Of a stretch of DNA of 64,000 nucleotides, positions 9,798 through 17,330 are shown piece after piece (position 1 is the stretch's first letter; each line of letters opens with the position of its first letter). The DNA comes from Clostridium akagii DSM 12554 (GTDB taxonomy: Bacteria; Bacillota; Clostridia; Clostridiales; Clostridiaceae): contig NZ_KK366008.1 of NCBI RefSeq assembly GCF_000686725.1, positions 386,074-450,073 on the forward strand, given 5' to 3'. The notes under the pieces are model-generated. The model did no database searches. It worked only from the letters and a program-made list of their open reading frames with translations, and had not been told where the DNA came from. The position numbers and the translations under genes are program-made.

Positions 9798-10366
9798 TTA
9801 AGATTATGCCCTAACAAGGCTTTTCTTAATTTTTTTATGATTCTCTCCTTCCTCTTTGCACATGCGCTGTAACTTATCCCCTTCACTTTACTGTACTCTT
9901 TAAGTGTCCTTTCTTTAAAGTATATAAAATCTATGAGTTCTAATTCCATGGACGAAAGCATATTTAGTTTTTCATTAAGTTCCCCTAAGTCCTCATTTTG
10001 CAATAACGTTTCTTCAATATTGCCTTTTGCTTCTAATTCATCCATTAGTTCAATACCTTCACCTATAGGTTTATTAAGGCTTGTCTCTGCATTACATCTG
10101 CACTTACTTCTTATAAGACAATAATAATTATGTATCACAGCTGCTGAGATATATGCAACAAAACTATTATTCCTATTTATATCTATTACTTTTAATGCAT
10201 CAAGTATACTATTATATCCAATTTGTATTAAGTCATCTTCTTGGTATCCACATATATAGGTTGATCTAGAATATTTAATGATAAGCGGTGTAAATCTATT
10301 CAAAATTTCTTCTTTTGCTTTTTCATCTCCTAGTTTAGCACTTTTTATAAGCTCACCTAATTCCAA
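9785..10366 (-). CDS. Sigma-70 family factor of the TcdR/UviA/BotR-like kind
   Basis: The protein (about 193 residues) has a region 2 with YQEDDLIQIGYNSILDALKVI, the RNA-polymerase-binding and -10-recognition segment, and a C-terminal region 4 helix-turn-helix (LKEYSKVKGISYSACAKRKERIIKKL). There is no region 1 or 3. Clostridial alternative sigma factors of this size and layout switch on toxin or bacteriocin genes (TcdR, BotR, UviA). The start is uncertain: TTG at 10366 has AGGGGTGA at a good distance, while GTG at 10375 overlaps that site. The promoter holds a LexA-type box (10413-10426). No obvious target gene lies next to it. Confidence 0.75.
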   Translation of the reverse strand: MELGELIKSAKLGDEKAKEEILNRFTPLIIKYSRSTYICGYQEDDLIQIGYNSILDALKVIDINRNNSFVAYISAAVIHNYYCLIRSKCRCNAETSLNKPIGEGIELMDELEAKGNIEETLLQNEDLGELNEKLNMLSSMELELIDFIYFKERTLKEYSKVKGISYSACAKRKERIIKKLRKALLGHNLNQTT

Positions 10367-10404
10367 TTTTCTCACCCCTAATATTTGTTAAATATCGTAA
10401 TTAT

Positions 10405-10433
10405 ATTATATACGAACATACGTTCAGTGTAAA
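10405..10433 (-). promoter_or_regulatory. Sigma factor promoter with LexA-type box in the spacer
   Basis: On the minus strand TTTACA (10433-10428) and TATAAT (10410-10405) are exactly 17 nt apart. The spacer contains TGAACGTATGTTCG (10426-10413), which matches the Gram-positive LexA/DinR box CGAACRNRYGTTYG at every position except the first. LexA bound here would block RNA polymerase, so the sigma factor is predicted to be DNA-damage inducible, as known for uviA of C. perfringens. Confidence 0.75.
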
Positions 10434-10541
10434 TATATAATGTTATTTAATTTGTATATATGCACTTAACAGTTATATTGGACCTCGGCGTAATAAAAAA
10501 ACACATACTCATTATACTTGTATGTTTTGAACCATACTTCC

Positions 10542-10570
10542 TTACAAATAATACAATTGTCTGATATAAT
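10542..10570 (+). promoter_or_regulatory. Promoter of yajQ
   Basis: TTACAA (10542-10547) and TATAAT (10565-10570) are 17 nt apart and lie 37 nt before the start codon of yajQ. Confidence 0.6.
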
Positions 10571-10607
10571 GTTATTATATTAGGTAAACTTTAAGGAGGT
10601 TTTTTTA

Positions 10608-11099
10608 ATGGCAAGTTCTTATTCATTTGATATAGTATCAGATGTGGATATGCAAGAAGTAGATAACGCTATAAATCAGTCTAAAAAGGAGATTTCTCAA
10701 AGGTACGACTTTAAAAACAGTACAATAGAAATCGAGCTAGTTAAAGATGAAATTAAAATTACTGCTGATGATGACTTTAAAATGAATGCGGTAGTAGAAG
10801 TTCTTAAAGGAAAATTTGTGAAAAGAGGAATTTCTCCTAAATGTCTTGAGTTTGAAGAAAAAAAAGGTGAAACTTTAGGATCTGCAAAACAAACTGTTAA
10901 GATCGTAAAGGGAATATCAAAAGAAAAATCAAAACTTATAAATGCGGACATAAAAGGTAGCGAATTAAAAGTTAAAACACAAATACTAGATGACGTACTA
11001 AGGGTTACAGCTAAAGACAAAGATGAACTTCAAAAGGTTATTTCACTAGTAAAAGGAAATGACTACGATATTTCTATACAATTTACAAATTATCGCTAA
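10608..11099 (+). CDS. yajQ: YajQ family nucleotide-binding protein (DUF520)
   Basis: The 163-residue protein matches the whole YajQ family: N-terminal SYSFDIVSDVDMQEVDNAINQ, the SQRYDFKNS motif and a C-terminal VRVTAKDKDELQ-type stretch (here LRVTAKDKDELQ). YajQ proteins have two ferredoxin-like domains and bind nucleotides; a Xanthomonas member binds cyclic di-GMP. The ATG at 10608 follows AAGGAGG. It stands alone between its own promoter and a terminator. The cellular role in clostridia is not established. Confidence 0.93.
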   Translation: MASSYSFDIVSDVDMQEVDNAINQSKKEISQRYDFKNSTIEIELVKDEIKITADDDFKMNAVVEVLKGKFVKRGISPKCLEFEEKKGETLGSAKQTVKIVKGISKEKSKLINADIKGSELKVKTQILDDVLRVTAKDKDELQKVISLVKGNDYDISIQFTNYR

Positions 11100-11146
11100 T
11101 TAAGTCGCAATTTAGAGACTTACATAGTCATACAAATAAAAGAAAA

Positions 11147-11180
11147 AGTAGTAAGATTTATTTACACAAATCTTACTACT
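11147..11180. terminator. Bidirectional terminator between yajQ and the sulfite reductase gene
   Basis: A perfect 13-bp stem (11147-11159 with 11168-11180) with loop ATTTACAC is flanked by a T-rich run on the right and an A run on the left, so it can serve both convergent genes. Confidence 0.85.
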
Positions 11181-11256
11181 TTCCCTTTTTATTTCTAGAT
11201 TTTTAAGCCTAAACCTATAATTTTCATTAACTTTTATTTATTCTCAAAGAATCAGA

Positions 11257-12807
11257 CTATACAAGATACGTGTTTATAATTTTATTTAATTCTTCTTCGT
11301 TTTCATCCTTCCAACTATTGAACTCTTTATTAGAATTATGTACAGCACTTGCAAGTTCAAATAAAAATCTAGGCACTTCCTCTTCCTTTATATCTCCATA
11401 ATTTTTAGCAAGCTTAGTTTTACCTATGCCAAGTACCCCATCAAAATGTAATTCAAATACATTTATAATTTTATCTTGAACTTTTTTCTTTTTACCACAA
11501 AACCCAATTATTCCTATTTCGTGCACAGAACAAGAATTTGGACACCCTGATATATGAAGTTGTGGCAGGATATCCTCTGTTAAATTATTATCCTTAAAAT
11601 AACTTAATATATTTCTTAAAGTACGCTGACTTTCTAAAATTCCCATCTGACAAGTGGGAACCCCAATACAGCAAATGGAACTTTCTAAAGCAGTGTTTCC
11701 TCCCATAGATTCTGTTAGCTTAATAATTATTTCAGCTTCATTTCCATTGAGATTTCTAATGTAAAATCCTTCTGTCATAGCTAATCTTATTTCTACATCT
11801 GCCATGGCTTCTATTTTATTCATTATTAGTTTTAAATGCTGAATTTTTAATATGCCCCCTATTGGATGAACATAAACACTGTATAACCCATTTTGTTTTT
11901 GAGAAAACAGTCTTGTATTTTTTGTAAAAGTTTCAATCCCTTGTTTATCATAAACCTTACTTTCAACGCTGATCATTAAATTTTCTGTTTTTTTAACTTT
12001 TTCCAAATAATTCTTATAACATTTTTCAAATTTTTCTTGGCCCATTCTTTCCATAATATATCTTATGCGAGCTCTTCCTTTATTCACATAGTCACCTTCA
12101 TTAATGAAAAGTTCTGTCATTGCCTGAACATGATATAAAATATCTTCCGGCTTAATTAACTGCTCTGTATTTGCAGATAATTTTGAATTTCTTCCCATTC
12201 CTCCACCTAGATATACTTTGAAATATTGCTTACTATTTTCATTAACTGCCAAAAACCCTAGGTCAACAGCGGTTACATGTGAATCATCCTCTTCACTACT
12301 GGAAAAAGCAACTTTTAATTTTCTTGGAAGCTTATATGTATACACCTTATTTAAAATATATTGCACTACCTCTTTTGCATAAGGTGATGCATCAAAAGCC
12401 TCTTTCTTATCTACTCCAGACAAAGGTGAAAGAGCAACATTTCTAGGAAAATTGCCACCTGCTCCCCTTGAGTATAGACCTTTTTTTATGCCTTCCTCCA
12501 TAGCATCACAAGCTTCGTCAATACTTATTCCATGTAATTGTATTGCTTGACGGGTAGTTAAATGTACAGTTTCTAATTTATACCTCTGTGCAAAATTATA
12601 AACTAATTTAAGATCCTTTATTGATGCTATTCCTGATGGTATTCTAAATCTTATCACAAATTCCTTGCCGCTGCCCTGAGCATATACACCCATACCACCG
12701 GAAATTCCTTTAAACTCCATTTTGCTTATTTCACCACTTAAAAATTTATGTCCAATGGCCCTAAATCCTTCAACTTCACTAAGAAGAATATGGTTTAGTG
12801 TATTCAT
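11257..12807 (-). CDS. Nitrite/sulfite reductase, siroheme-[4Fe-4S] type
   Basis: The 516-residue protein has the two-repeat layout of siroheme reductases, with ferredoxin-like half domains (HLTTRQAIQLHGI; AGGNFPRNVALSPLSG) and the cluster/siroheme ligands C-X5-C at about residue 382 (CIGVPTC) and C-X3-C at about 422 (CPNSC). Such enzymes perform the six-electron reduction of sulfite to sulfide or nitrite to ammonia. The ATG at 12807 has AAAGGA upstream. The divergent LysR gene resembles CysL, which controls sulfite reductase in Bacillus, so assimilatory sulfite reduction is the likelier role. No flavoprotein subunit lies beside it, so the electron donor is probably ferredoxin. Confidence 0.88.
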   Translation of the reverse strand: MNTLNHILLSEVEGFRAIGHKFLSGEISKMEFKGISGGMGVYAQGSGKEFVIRFRIPSGIASIKDLKLVYNFAQRYKLETVHLTTRQAIQLHGISIDEACDAMEEGIKKGLYSRGAGGNFPRNVALSPLSGVDKKEAFDASPYAKEVVQYILNKVYTYKLPRKLKVAFSSSEEDDSHVTAVDLGFLAVNENSKQYFKVYLGGGMGRNSKLSANTEQLIKPEDILYHVQAMTELFINEGDYVNKGRARIRYIMERMGQEKFEKCYKNYLEKVKKTENLMISVESKVYDKQGIETFTKNTRLFSQKQNGLYSVYVHPIGGILKIQHLKLIMNKIEAMADVEIRLAMTEGFYIRNLNGNEAEIIIKLTESMGGNTALESSICCIGVPTCQMGILESQRTLRNILSYFKDNNLTEDILPQLHISGCPNSCSVHEIGIIGFCGKKKKVQDKIINVFELHFDGVLGIGKTKLAKNYGDIKEEEVPRFLFELASAVHNSNKEFNSWKDENEEELNKIINTYLV

Positions 12808-12866
12808 ATATATCAATCCTTTCCTATTGCAACATTATTACAGCTCTAGTATACTGTTCTTTAACC

Positions 12867-12901
12867 AATAAGTATAATACATGTTTTTTATAATACTTAT
12901 T
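12867..12901. promoter_or_regulatory. Inverted repeat, candidate LysR-regulator operator
   Basis: AATAAGTAT (12867-12875) and ATACTTATT (12893-12901) form a perfect 9-bp dyad with a 17-nt spacer, inside the short region between the divergent sulfite reductase and LysR genes. Position and geometry fit a shared LysR-type binding site that controls both promoters. Confidence 0.65.
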
Positions 12902-12929
12902 AATATTTCTAATAGGTAGGGTGGTAATT

Positions 12930-13817
12930 ATGATTGAAGAATTAAAAACTTTTATTGCAGTAGTTGATAAAAAGAGCTTCACAAAAGCGGCAAATAGCAT
13001 TAACATATCTCAGCCTAGTGTAAGTTTACACATTGTGATTTTAGAAAAGTATTTTAATACAAGACTAATAGAAAGATCAAATAAACAGAGAAGTATATTA
13101 ATTACACAAACTGGAGAAATGTTATATAAAAAAGCTAAACAAATAATATCCCTTCTAGATGAAACAAAAGATGAACTGGATAATTATAATAATGCCACTT
13201 CTGGTACTTTAAAGATTGGGGCAAGCATGACAATAGGTGAATATTTATTGCCTTCAATTCTAGGTGAGTTTATAAAAGAGTTTCCAGACATAAAATTGGA
13301 TGTTTGTATTGAAAATACACACAATATTTATGAGAAATTTAAAAACTATGATATTGATATTGCATTAACGGAGGGAACTGTTCCTGTGCATAACTGTGTA
13401 GCTAAAAATTTTTATCGAGATACAATGGTAATTGTGACTCCAACTATTTTTACCTATAATAAAAATATGGGACTTAAATCTTGTTTATCAAATCAAACTT
13501 GGATACACAGAGAAGAGGGCTCTGGAACTGGTGAAAATCTGAATATTTTTCTAAATACAGAAGGTATAGCACCAAAAAATTTAATTATACTTGGAAGCAA
13601 CTACGCTATTAAAGAAGCTGTTAAAAACAACCTAGGTGTTACTTTTATTTCATCATTAGTAGTAACTACTGCAGCTAATAACAAGGAACTTAAAATAATA
13701 CCTACTAAAACAAAATATAATAGATATTTCTCCTATTTAATTCATGAGAAAAACCTATCAAAACTCGCAACATTATTTGCTCTAAAACTAGAAACACGCA
13801 GCAATATTAATAAATAA
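12930..13817 (+). CDS. LysR family regulator, CysL-like
   Basis: The 295-residue protein has the N-terminal winged helix-turn-helix (residues about 1-60; TKAANSINISQPSVSLHIVILEK) and the periplasmic-binding-like effector domain beginning at GTLKIGASMTIGEYLLP, with the conserved REEGSGT loop typical of CysL/CbbR-type members. It is divergent from the sulfite reductase gene, with the inverted repeat at 12867-12901 between them. In Bacillus, CysL activates the sulfite reductase operon and represses itself; the same is inferred here. The ATG at 12930 is preferred because AGGGTGG lies 5 nt before it. Confidence 0.88.
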   Translation: MIEELKTFIAVVDKKSFTKAANSINISQPSVSLHIVILEKYFNTRLIERSNKQRSILITQTGEMLYKKAKQIISLLDETKDELDNYNNATSGTLKIGASMTIGEYLLPSILGEFIKEFPDIKLDVCIENTHNIYEKFKNYDIDIALTEGTVPVHNCVAKNFYRDTMVIVTPTIFTYNKNMGLKSCLSNQTWIHREEGSGTGENLNIFLNTEGIAPKNLIILGSNYAIKEAVKNNLGVTFISSLVVTTAANNKELKIIPTKTKYNRYFSYLIHEKNLSKLATLFALKLETRSNINK

Positions 13818-13838
13818 TCGTCAAATTACTTTGTAAAG

Positions 13839-14774
13839 TTAATTCTTTTTTATTATTCCTACTCCACTACAGCAATTACATTCAAATTGAATTGTCACAT
13901 GGGTTATTCCAAAATGCTCATGAAGTTCTTTTTGGATTTTTTCATAGATTTCTTTTGTTTCACTTACCATCATATCCTTAACATTAACATGAGCTTCAAA
14001 ATTAATATTTTTTTCATCTAAACTCCACAAGTGTACATGATGTACATCTTCAACTCCTTGAATACTTGTTATAACACCAGCAACCTTATCTATTTCAATA
14101 TTTTCAGGTACTCCTTGCATTAAAATATTCACTGCATCTTTCAATATTTCAAAACTTTCTTTTAATACATATAATCCTATAAGCACAGATAAAACTGAGT
14201 CTACCCAATATATCTTGAAAAAATAAATTAAAATTCCTCCAATTACTACACCTAGTGAAGCTAATGCGTCACTAAATAGATGTATGTAGGTTGCTTTAAC
14301 ATTCATATCTTCATGAGACCCTCCATGTAGTAAATAAGCTCCTAGTGTGTTTGCCACTATTCCAATTAAAGCAACCCAAATAACAATAAGTCCATTTATT
14401 GATGTTGTATTCATAAATTTTGTATATGCTTCTTTGAATAAAAAAACAGATATTATAATTAACACAGAAGAGTTAATTACTGCTGCTAATATTCCAGATC
14501 GTTTATATCCAAAAGTCCTATTTTTATCATTTTCTTTTTTGGAGATTTTAATTGCAATATAGCTTATAATAATTCCTATGGCATCACTGAGATTATGTAA
14601 GGCATCTGAAATTAAAGATAAACTCCCAGAATATAAACCTCCAATAATTTCTACTGCTGTGATTGCAAAATTCAGTAGTACCGTTATAATAAAATTCCCG
14701 CCTTTAATGCTGGAAACATCATGACTATGGACATGCTTCTCATTATGATTATTTTCATTATTTTTAATGTCCAT
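13839..14774 (-). CDS. Cation diffusion facilitator (CDF) metal exporter, CzcD-like
   Basis: The 311-residue protein has six predicted membrane helices and the two paired intramembrane metal sites HNLSD (preceded by SDAL) and HLFSD, giving the HxxxD pattern of zinc-type CDF carriers. The N-terminus is His-rich (NHNEKHVHSHD) and the C-terminus ends with a CNCC cluster after the cytoplasmic dimer domain (VHHVHLWSLDE). CDF proteins export divalent cations such as Zn or Co by proton antiport. It is the third gene of a tight operon after a CsoR-type repressor and an HAD phosphatase (14 nt gap). Which metal is exported cannot be read with certainty. Confidence 0.93.
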   Translation of the reverse strand: MDIKNNENNHNEKHVHSHDVSSIKGGNFIITVLLNFAITAVEIIGGLYSGSLSLISDALHNLSDAIGIIISYIAIKISKKENDKNRTFGYKRSGILAAVINSSVLIIISVFLFKEAYTKFMNTTSINGLIVIWVALIGIVANTLGAYLLHGGSHEDMNVKATYIHLFSDALASLGVVIGGILIYFFKIYWVDSVLSVLIGLYVLKESFEILKDAVNILMQGVPENIEIDKVAGVITSIQGVEDVHHVHLWSLDEKNINFEAHVNVKDMMVSETKEIYEKIQKELHEHFGITHVTIQFECNCCSGVGIIKKN

Positions 14775-14788
14775 TTTAACACCTCTCC

Positions 14789-15655
14789 TTATTCTATTTC
14801 ACGTTTATTGCATTTTATGTGACAGGAATTGTCATTTTGCCTACATACTACTTTATTACCACCACTTATATTTAAAGCTGAAGTTATTTCATTATAGACG
14901 CCATCTTCATTATTACTCCCAGCAATAAAGTTAGCATGTTTTTTTACATCTTCTGGAGCATTTTTCATGGCATAACTATAGCACGCTACTTTAAACATAG
15001 TCAAATCATTATAATAATCCCCAAAAGCCATTGTATTCCTTTGATCTATTTCAAATTTTTCTTGAAGTATTTTTATAGCTGTTCCTTTACTTATACCTTT
15101 ATTCATTATGTCTATCCATTTGTCGCCTGATACAACAAATTCTAATGTATCATCTAAATTTTCCTCTAAAAATTTTATTATATTGGGTTTTACTCCCTTG
15201 GCCATATAATAAGTAATTTTATATATAGCATTTTTTGTTTCACTAAAAGATTTTAATATTACCACAGGAACATGAACACGAGTAAATTCATCCAACATTT
15301 TTTCTGTTGGATTTATTATATATGCCTCATTTTCTCCAGCTAAAAACAATTCTTCTCCTAATTGTGGCATTAAATTTATTACATGTTCTATTTCTTTTTT
15401 ATGAATACTGTTTGAATACAATGTTTTACCCTTGTTATTATACTTAATAAGGGCACCATTATGAGCGATGAATATCATGTCAGTGCCTACCTTTTCAAAA
15501 TTTTTTTTCAGTTGAGAATAAAATCTTCCACTGGCAGCTGCAAAGTTTATATTTTTTTTATTAAGATCATGTATTAAATCAAAAAAATTTTCATTAATAC
15601 TTCCATCATCACTTAATAATGTACCATCCATATCCGTTGCTATTAGTTTTATCAT
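14789..15655 (-). CDS. Cof-type HAD phosphatase with Cys/His-rich C-terminal tail
   Basis: The 288-residue protein carries the HAD motifs DMDGTL (nucleophile Asp8), ASGR, a conserved Lys in GISKGTAI and GDYYND. These enzymes usually dephosphorylate sugar phosphates or pyridoxal phosphate. Unlike ordinary family members of about 270 residues, it ends with an extra segment holding Cys271, Cys278, His279 and Cys282, which looks like a metal-binding patch. It lies between the repressor gene (28 nt gap) and the CDF exporter gene. The ATG at 15655 has GGGGGAG upstream. The substrate is unknown. Confidence 0.85.
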   Translation of the reverse strand: MIKLIATDMDGTLLSDDGSINENFFDLIHDLNKKNINFAAASGRFYSQLKKNFEKVGTDMIFIAHNGALIKYNNKGKTLYSNSIHKKEIEHVINLMPQLGEELFLAGENEAYIINPTEKMLDEFTRVHVPVVILKSFSETKNAIYKITYYMAKGVKPNIIKFLEENLDDTLEFVVSGDKWIDIMNKGISKGTAIKILQEKFEIDQRNTMAFGDYYNDLTMFKVACYSYAMKNAPEDVKKHANFIAGSNNEDGVYNEITSALNISGGNKVVCRQNDNSCHIKCNKREIE

Positions 15656-15683
15656 AGGTATTCTCCCCCTTTTTCAAGAAAAG

Positions 15684-15974
15684 CTAATTAGTAAACTTCA
15701 AAAATTTTTTAACTGTATCTAGAAGATTTTCTATAGCTTTTTCTTTGTCTTCTGCACTAGTGGAATTCAGTATACAATCTTTGGAGTATTTTTCTAGCAA
15801 TAGCATTCCAACTTTAGTAGTAGCTGCCCGAACAGCTGATATCTGAATTAATACCTCTCCGCATTGTTTTTCAGATTCAACCATTTTCTGAATTCCCTTT
15901 ATTTGGCCTTCAATTTTATTTAGACGTCTAAGAATGTCTTTTTTATTTTCCGAACTATTAATTTCTGAATCCAT
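15684..15974 (-). CDS. CsoR/RcnR family repressor with Cys-Tyr-Cys ligand pattern
   Basis: The 96-residue all-helical protein matches the CsoR family (LRRLNKIEGQIKGIQKM; EVLIQISAVRAAT). The ligand positions read Cys38, Tyr63 and Cys67: the two cysteines keep the usual 29-residue spacing, but the His that completes the Cu(I) site of CsoR is a Tyr. Loss of that His with retention of the Cys pair is also the pattern of CstR, the persulfide sensor. The ATG at 15974 follows GGGAGGTG; the in-frame ATG at 15989 lies inside the operator. The gene heads an operon with the HAD phosphatase and CDF exporter, and an operator-like dyad overlaps its leader, so it is likely autoregulated. Confidence 0.88.
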   Translation of the reverse strand: MDSEINSSENKKDILRRLNKIEGQIKGIQKMVESEKQCGEVLIQISAVRAATTKVGMLLLEKYSKDCILNSTSAEDKEKAIENLLDTVKKFLKFTN

Positions 15975-15988
15975 TGGTACACCTCCCA

Positions 15989-16003
15989 TACCCTATATGG
16001 GTA
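15989..16003. promoter_or_regulatory. CsoR-type operator
   Basis: TACCC-TATAT-GGGTA is a perfect dyad, matching the TACCC/GGGTA operators of the CsoR/CstR family. It ends 14 nt before the start codon of the repressor gene, next to its ribosome site, and fits autorepression of the repressor-HAD-CDF operon. Confidence 0.8.
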
Positions 16004-16136
16004 CAAATGAATTATACCTATATATTTTATTTCGGTCAATATTTTGTAGCATAAAAATCAACTATAAAGAAAGAATAAACCTATAAGTAATTTCAATTTT
16101 ATAGTTACTATAAAAAATTTTCAAGAGGTGATTTTA

Positions 16137-17312
16137 ATGATTTTGATTAAAAATATAGATACATATAAACCAAAACATATTGGTAGAAAAGATATTCTCA
16201 CAAGCTTTGATAAAATCGCATATATTTCAGAAAAAATTAATTTACCGCTGAGTAATTTCCCTAAATCTGAAATTATCGATGGATCAAATCTCATGGCTAT
16301 TCCAGGAATTATCGATTTGCATGTTCATATTATTGGAGGAGGTGGAGAAGCGGGCTTTACTAGTAGAGCACCAGAACTAATGCTTACACAACTTACTACA
16401 AATGGTATTACGACTTGTGTAGGTCTACTAGGAACTGATGGTACAACACGAAATATGGGTAATCTTATTGCCAAAGCACGAAGTTTAGAAATTGAAGGAT
16501 TAAATACTTATGTTTGGACTGGTTCCTACAAGGTACCCACAAGAACAATTACTGATAGTGCTAGGGGTGATATTATACTTGTGGATAAAATAATAGGCAT
16601 AGGTGAAATTGCAATTTCAGATCACAGATCAAGTCATCCTTCTAATGACGATTTAATTCATTTAGCTACAGAGGCACGTCTAGGCGGTATGCTATCTGGT
16701 AAATGTGGAATACTTCATGTTCATGTTGGTGACGGTAAAAATGGAATAAATCCATTATTTTATATTAGAAAAAATTCAGAAATTCCTTTTAGTAATATCT
16801 TACCTACCCACATAAATAGAAATGGTTTACTTTTCAAACAGGCAATTGAGTATGCAGTTGATGGTGGTTTTGTGGATATTACTACAAGTATAAGACCCGA
16901 AGGAGATGATGATGTTGTGGACCCTGTAGTTGCATTTCAGGAATTATTAAAACATAATGTTTCCCCATACCAAATTACAATGAGTTCAGATTCTGGTGGT
17001 AGTTCTCCTATATTTGATAATAGTGGAAACCTAATAAAATTTGGTATTGGGTCACCAAGTTCAAATATTGAAATTCTGCAAAACATTATTAATGCTGGAA
17101 TACCTGTTGAGATAGCTCTTATACCATTTACTTCTTCCCCTGCTAAATTGCTTAGGTTAAATGGGAAAGGCGTCCTAAGTGAAGGTTCGAGTTCCGATAT
17201 AATTCTTTTAGATAAAAATTTGAAAATTCATTCTGTTATATGTAAAGGTAAACTTATGGTTTATAATTACACTCCTATTATATTTGGTAATTTTGAAAAT
17301 CATAGTATATAA
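16137..17312 (+). CDS. iadA: Isoaspartyl dipeptidase, amidohydrolase family
   Basis: The 391-residue protein aligns along its length with IadA, which hydrolyses beta-aspartyl dipeptides. Visible metal ligands are HVH at about residues 61-63, the His of LHVHVGDG, the His of LPTHINRN and the Asp of SSDSGGSSP; ISDHRSS and the Arg of the THxNR segment shape the substrate pocket. At the position of the carbamylated bridging lysine (Lys162 in E. coli IadA, as I recall it) this protein has Glu157 (GIGEIAISDH). The ATG at 16137 has AGAGGTG. It is convergent with aspD and adjoins cphB/cphA, so the natural substrate is probably beta-Asp-Arg from cyanophycin. Confidence 0.9.
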   Translation: MILIKNIDTYKPKHIGRKDILTSFDKIAYISEKINLPLSNFPKSEIIDGSNLMAIPGIIDLHVHIIGGGGEAGFTSRAPELMLTQLTTNGITTCVGLLGTDGTTRNMGNLIAKARSLEIEGLNTYVWTGSYKVPTRTITDSARGDIILVDKIIGIGEIAISDHRSSHPSNDDLIHLATEARLGGMLSGKCGILHVHVGDGKNGINPLFYIRKNSEIPFSNILPTHINRNGLLFKQAIEYAVDGGFVDITTSIRPEGDDDVVDPVVAFQELLKHNVSPYQITMSSDSGGSSPIFDNSGNLIKFGIGSPSSNIEILQNIINAGIPVEIALIPFTSSPAKLLRLNGKGVLSEGSSSDIILLDKNLKIHSVICKGKLMVYNYTPIIFGNFENHSI

Positions 17313-17330
17313 TTGAAATTACAAAAAACT

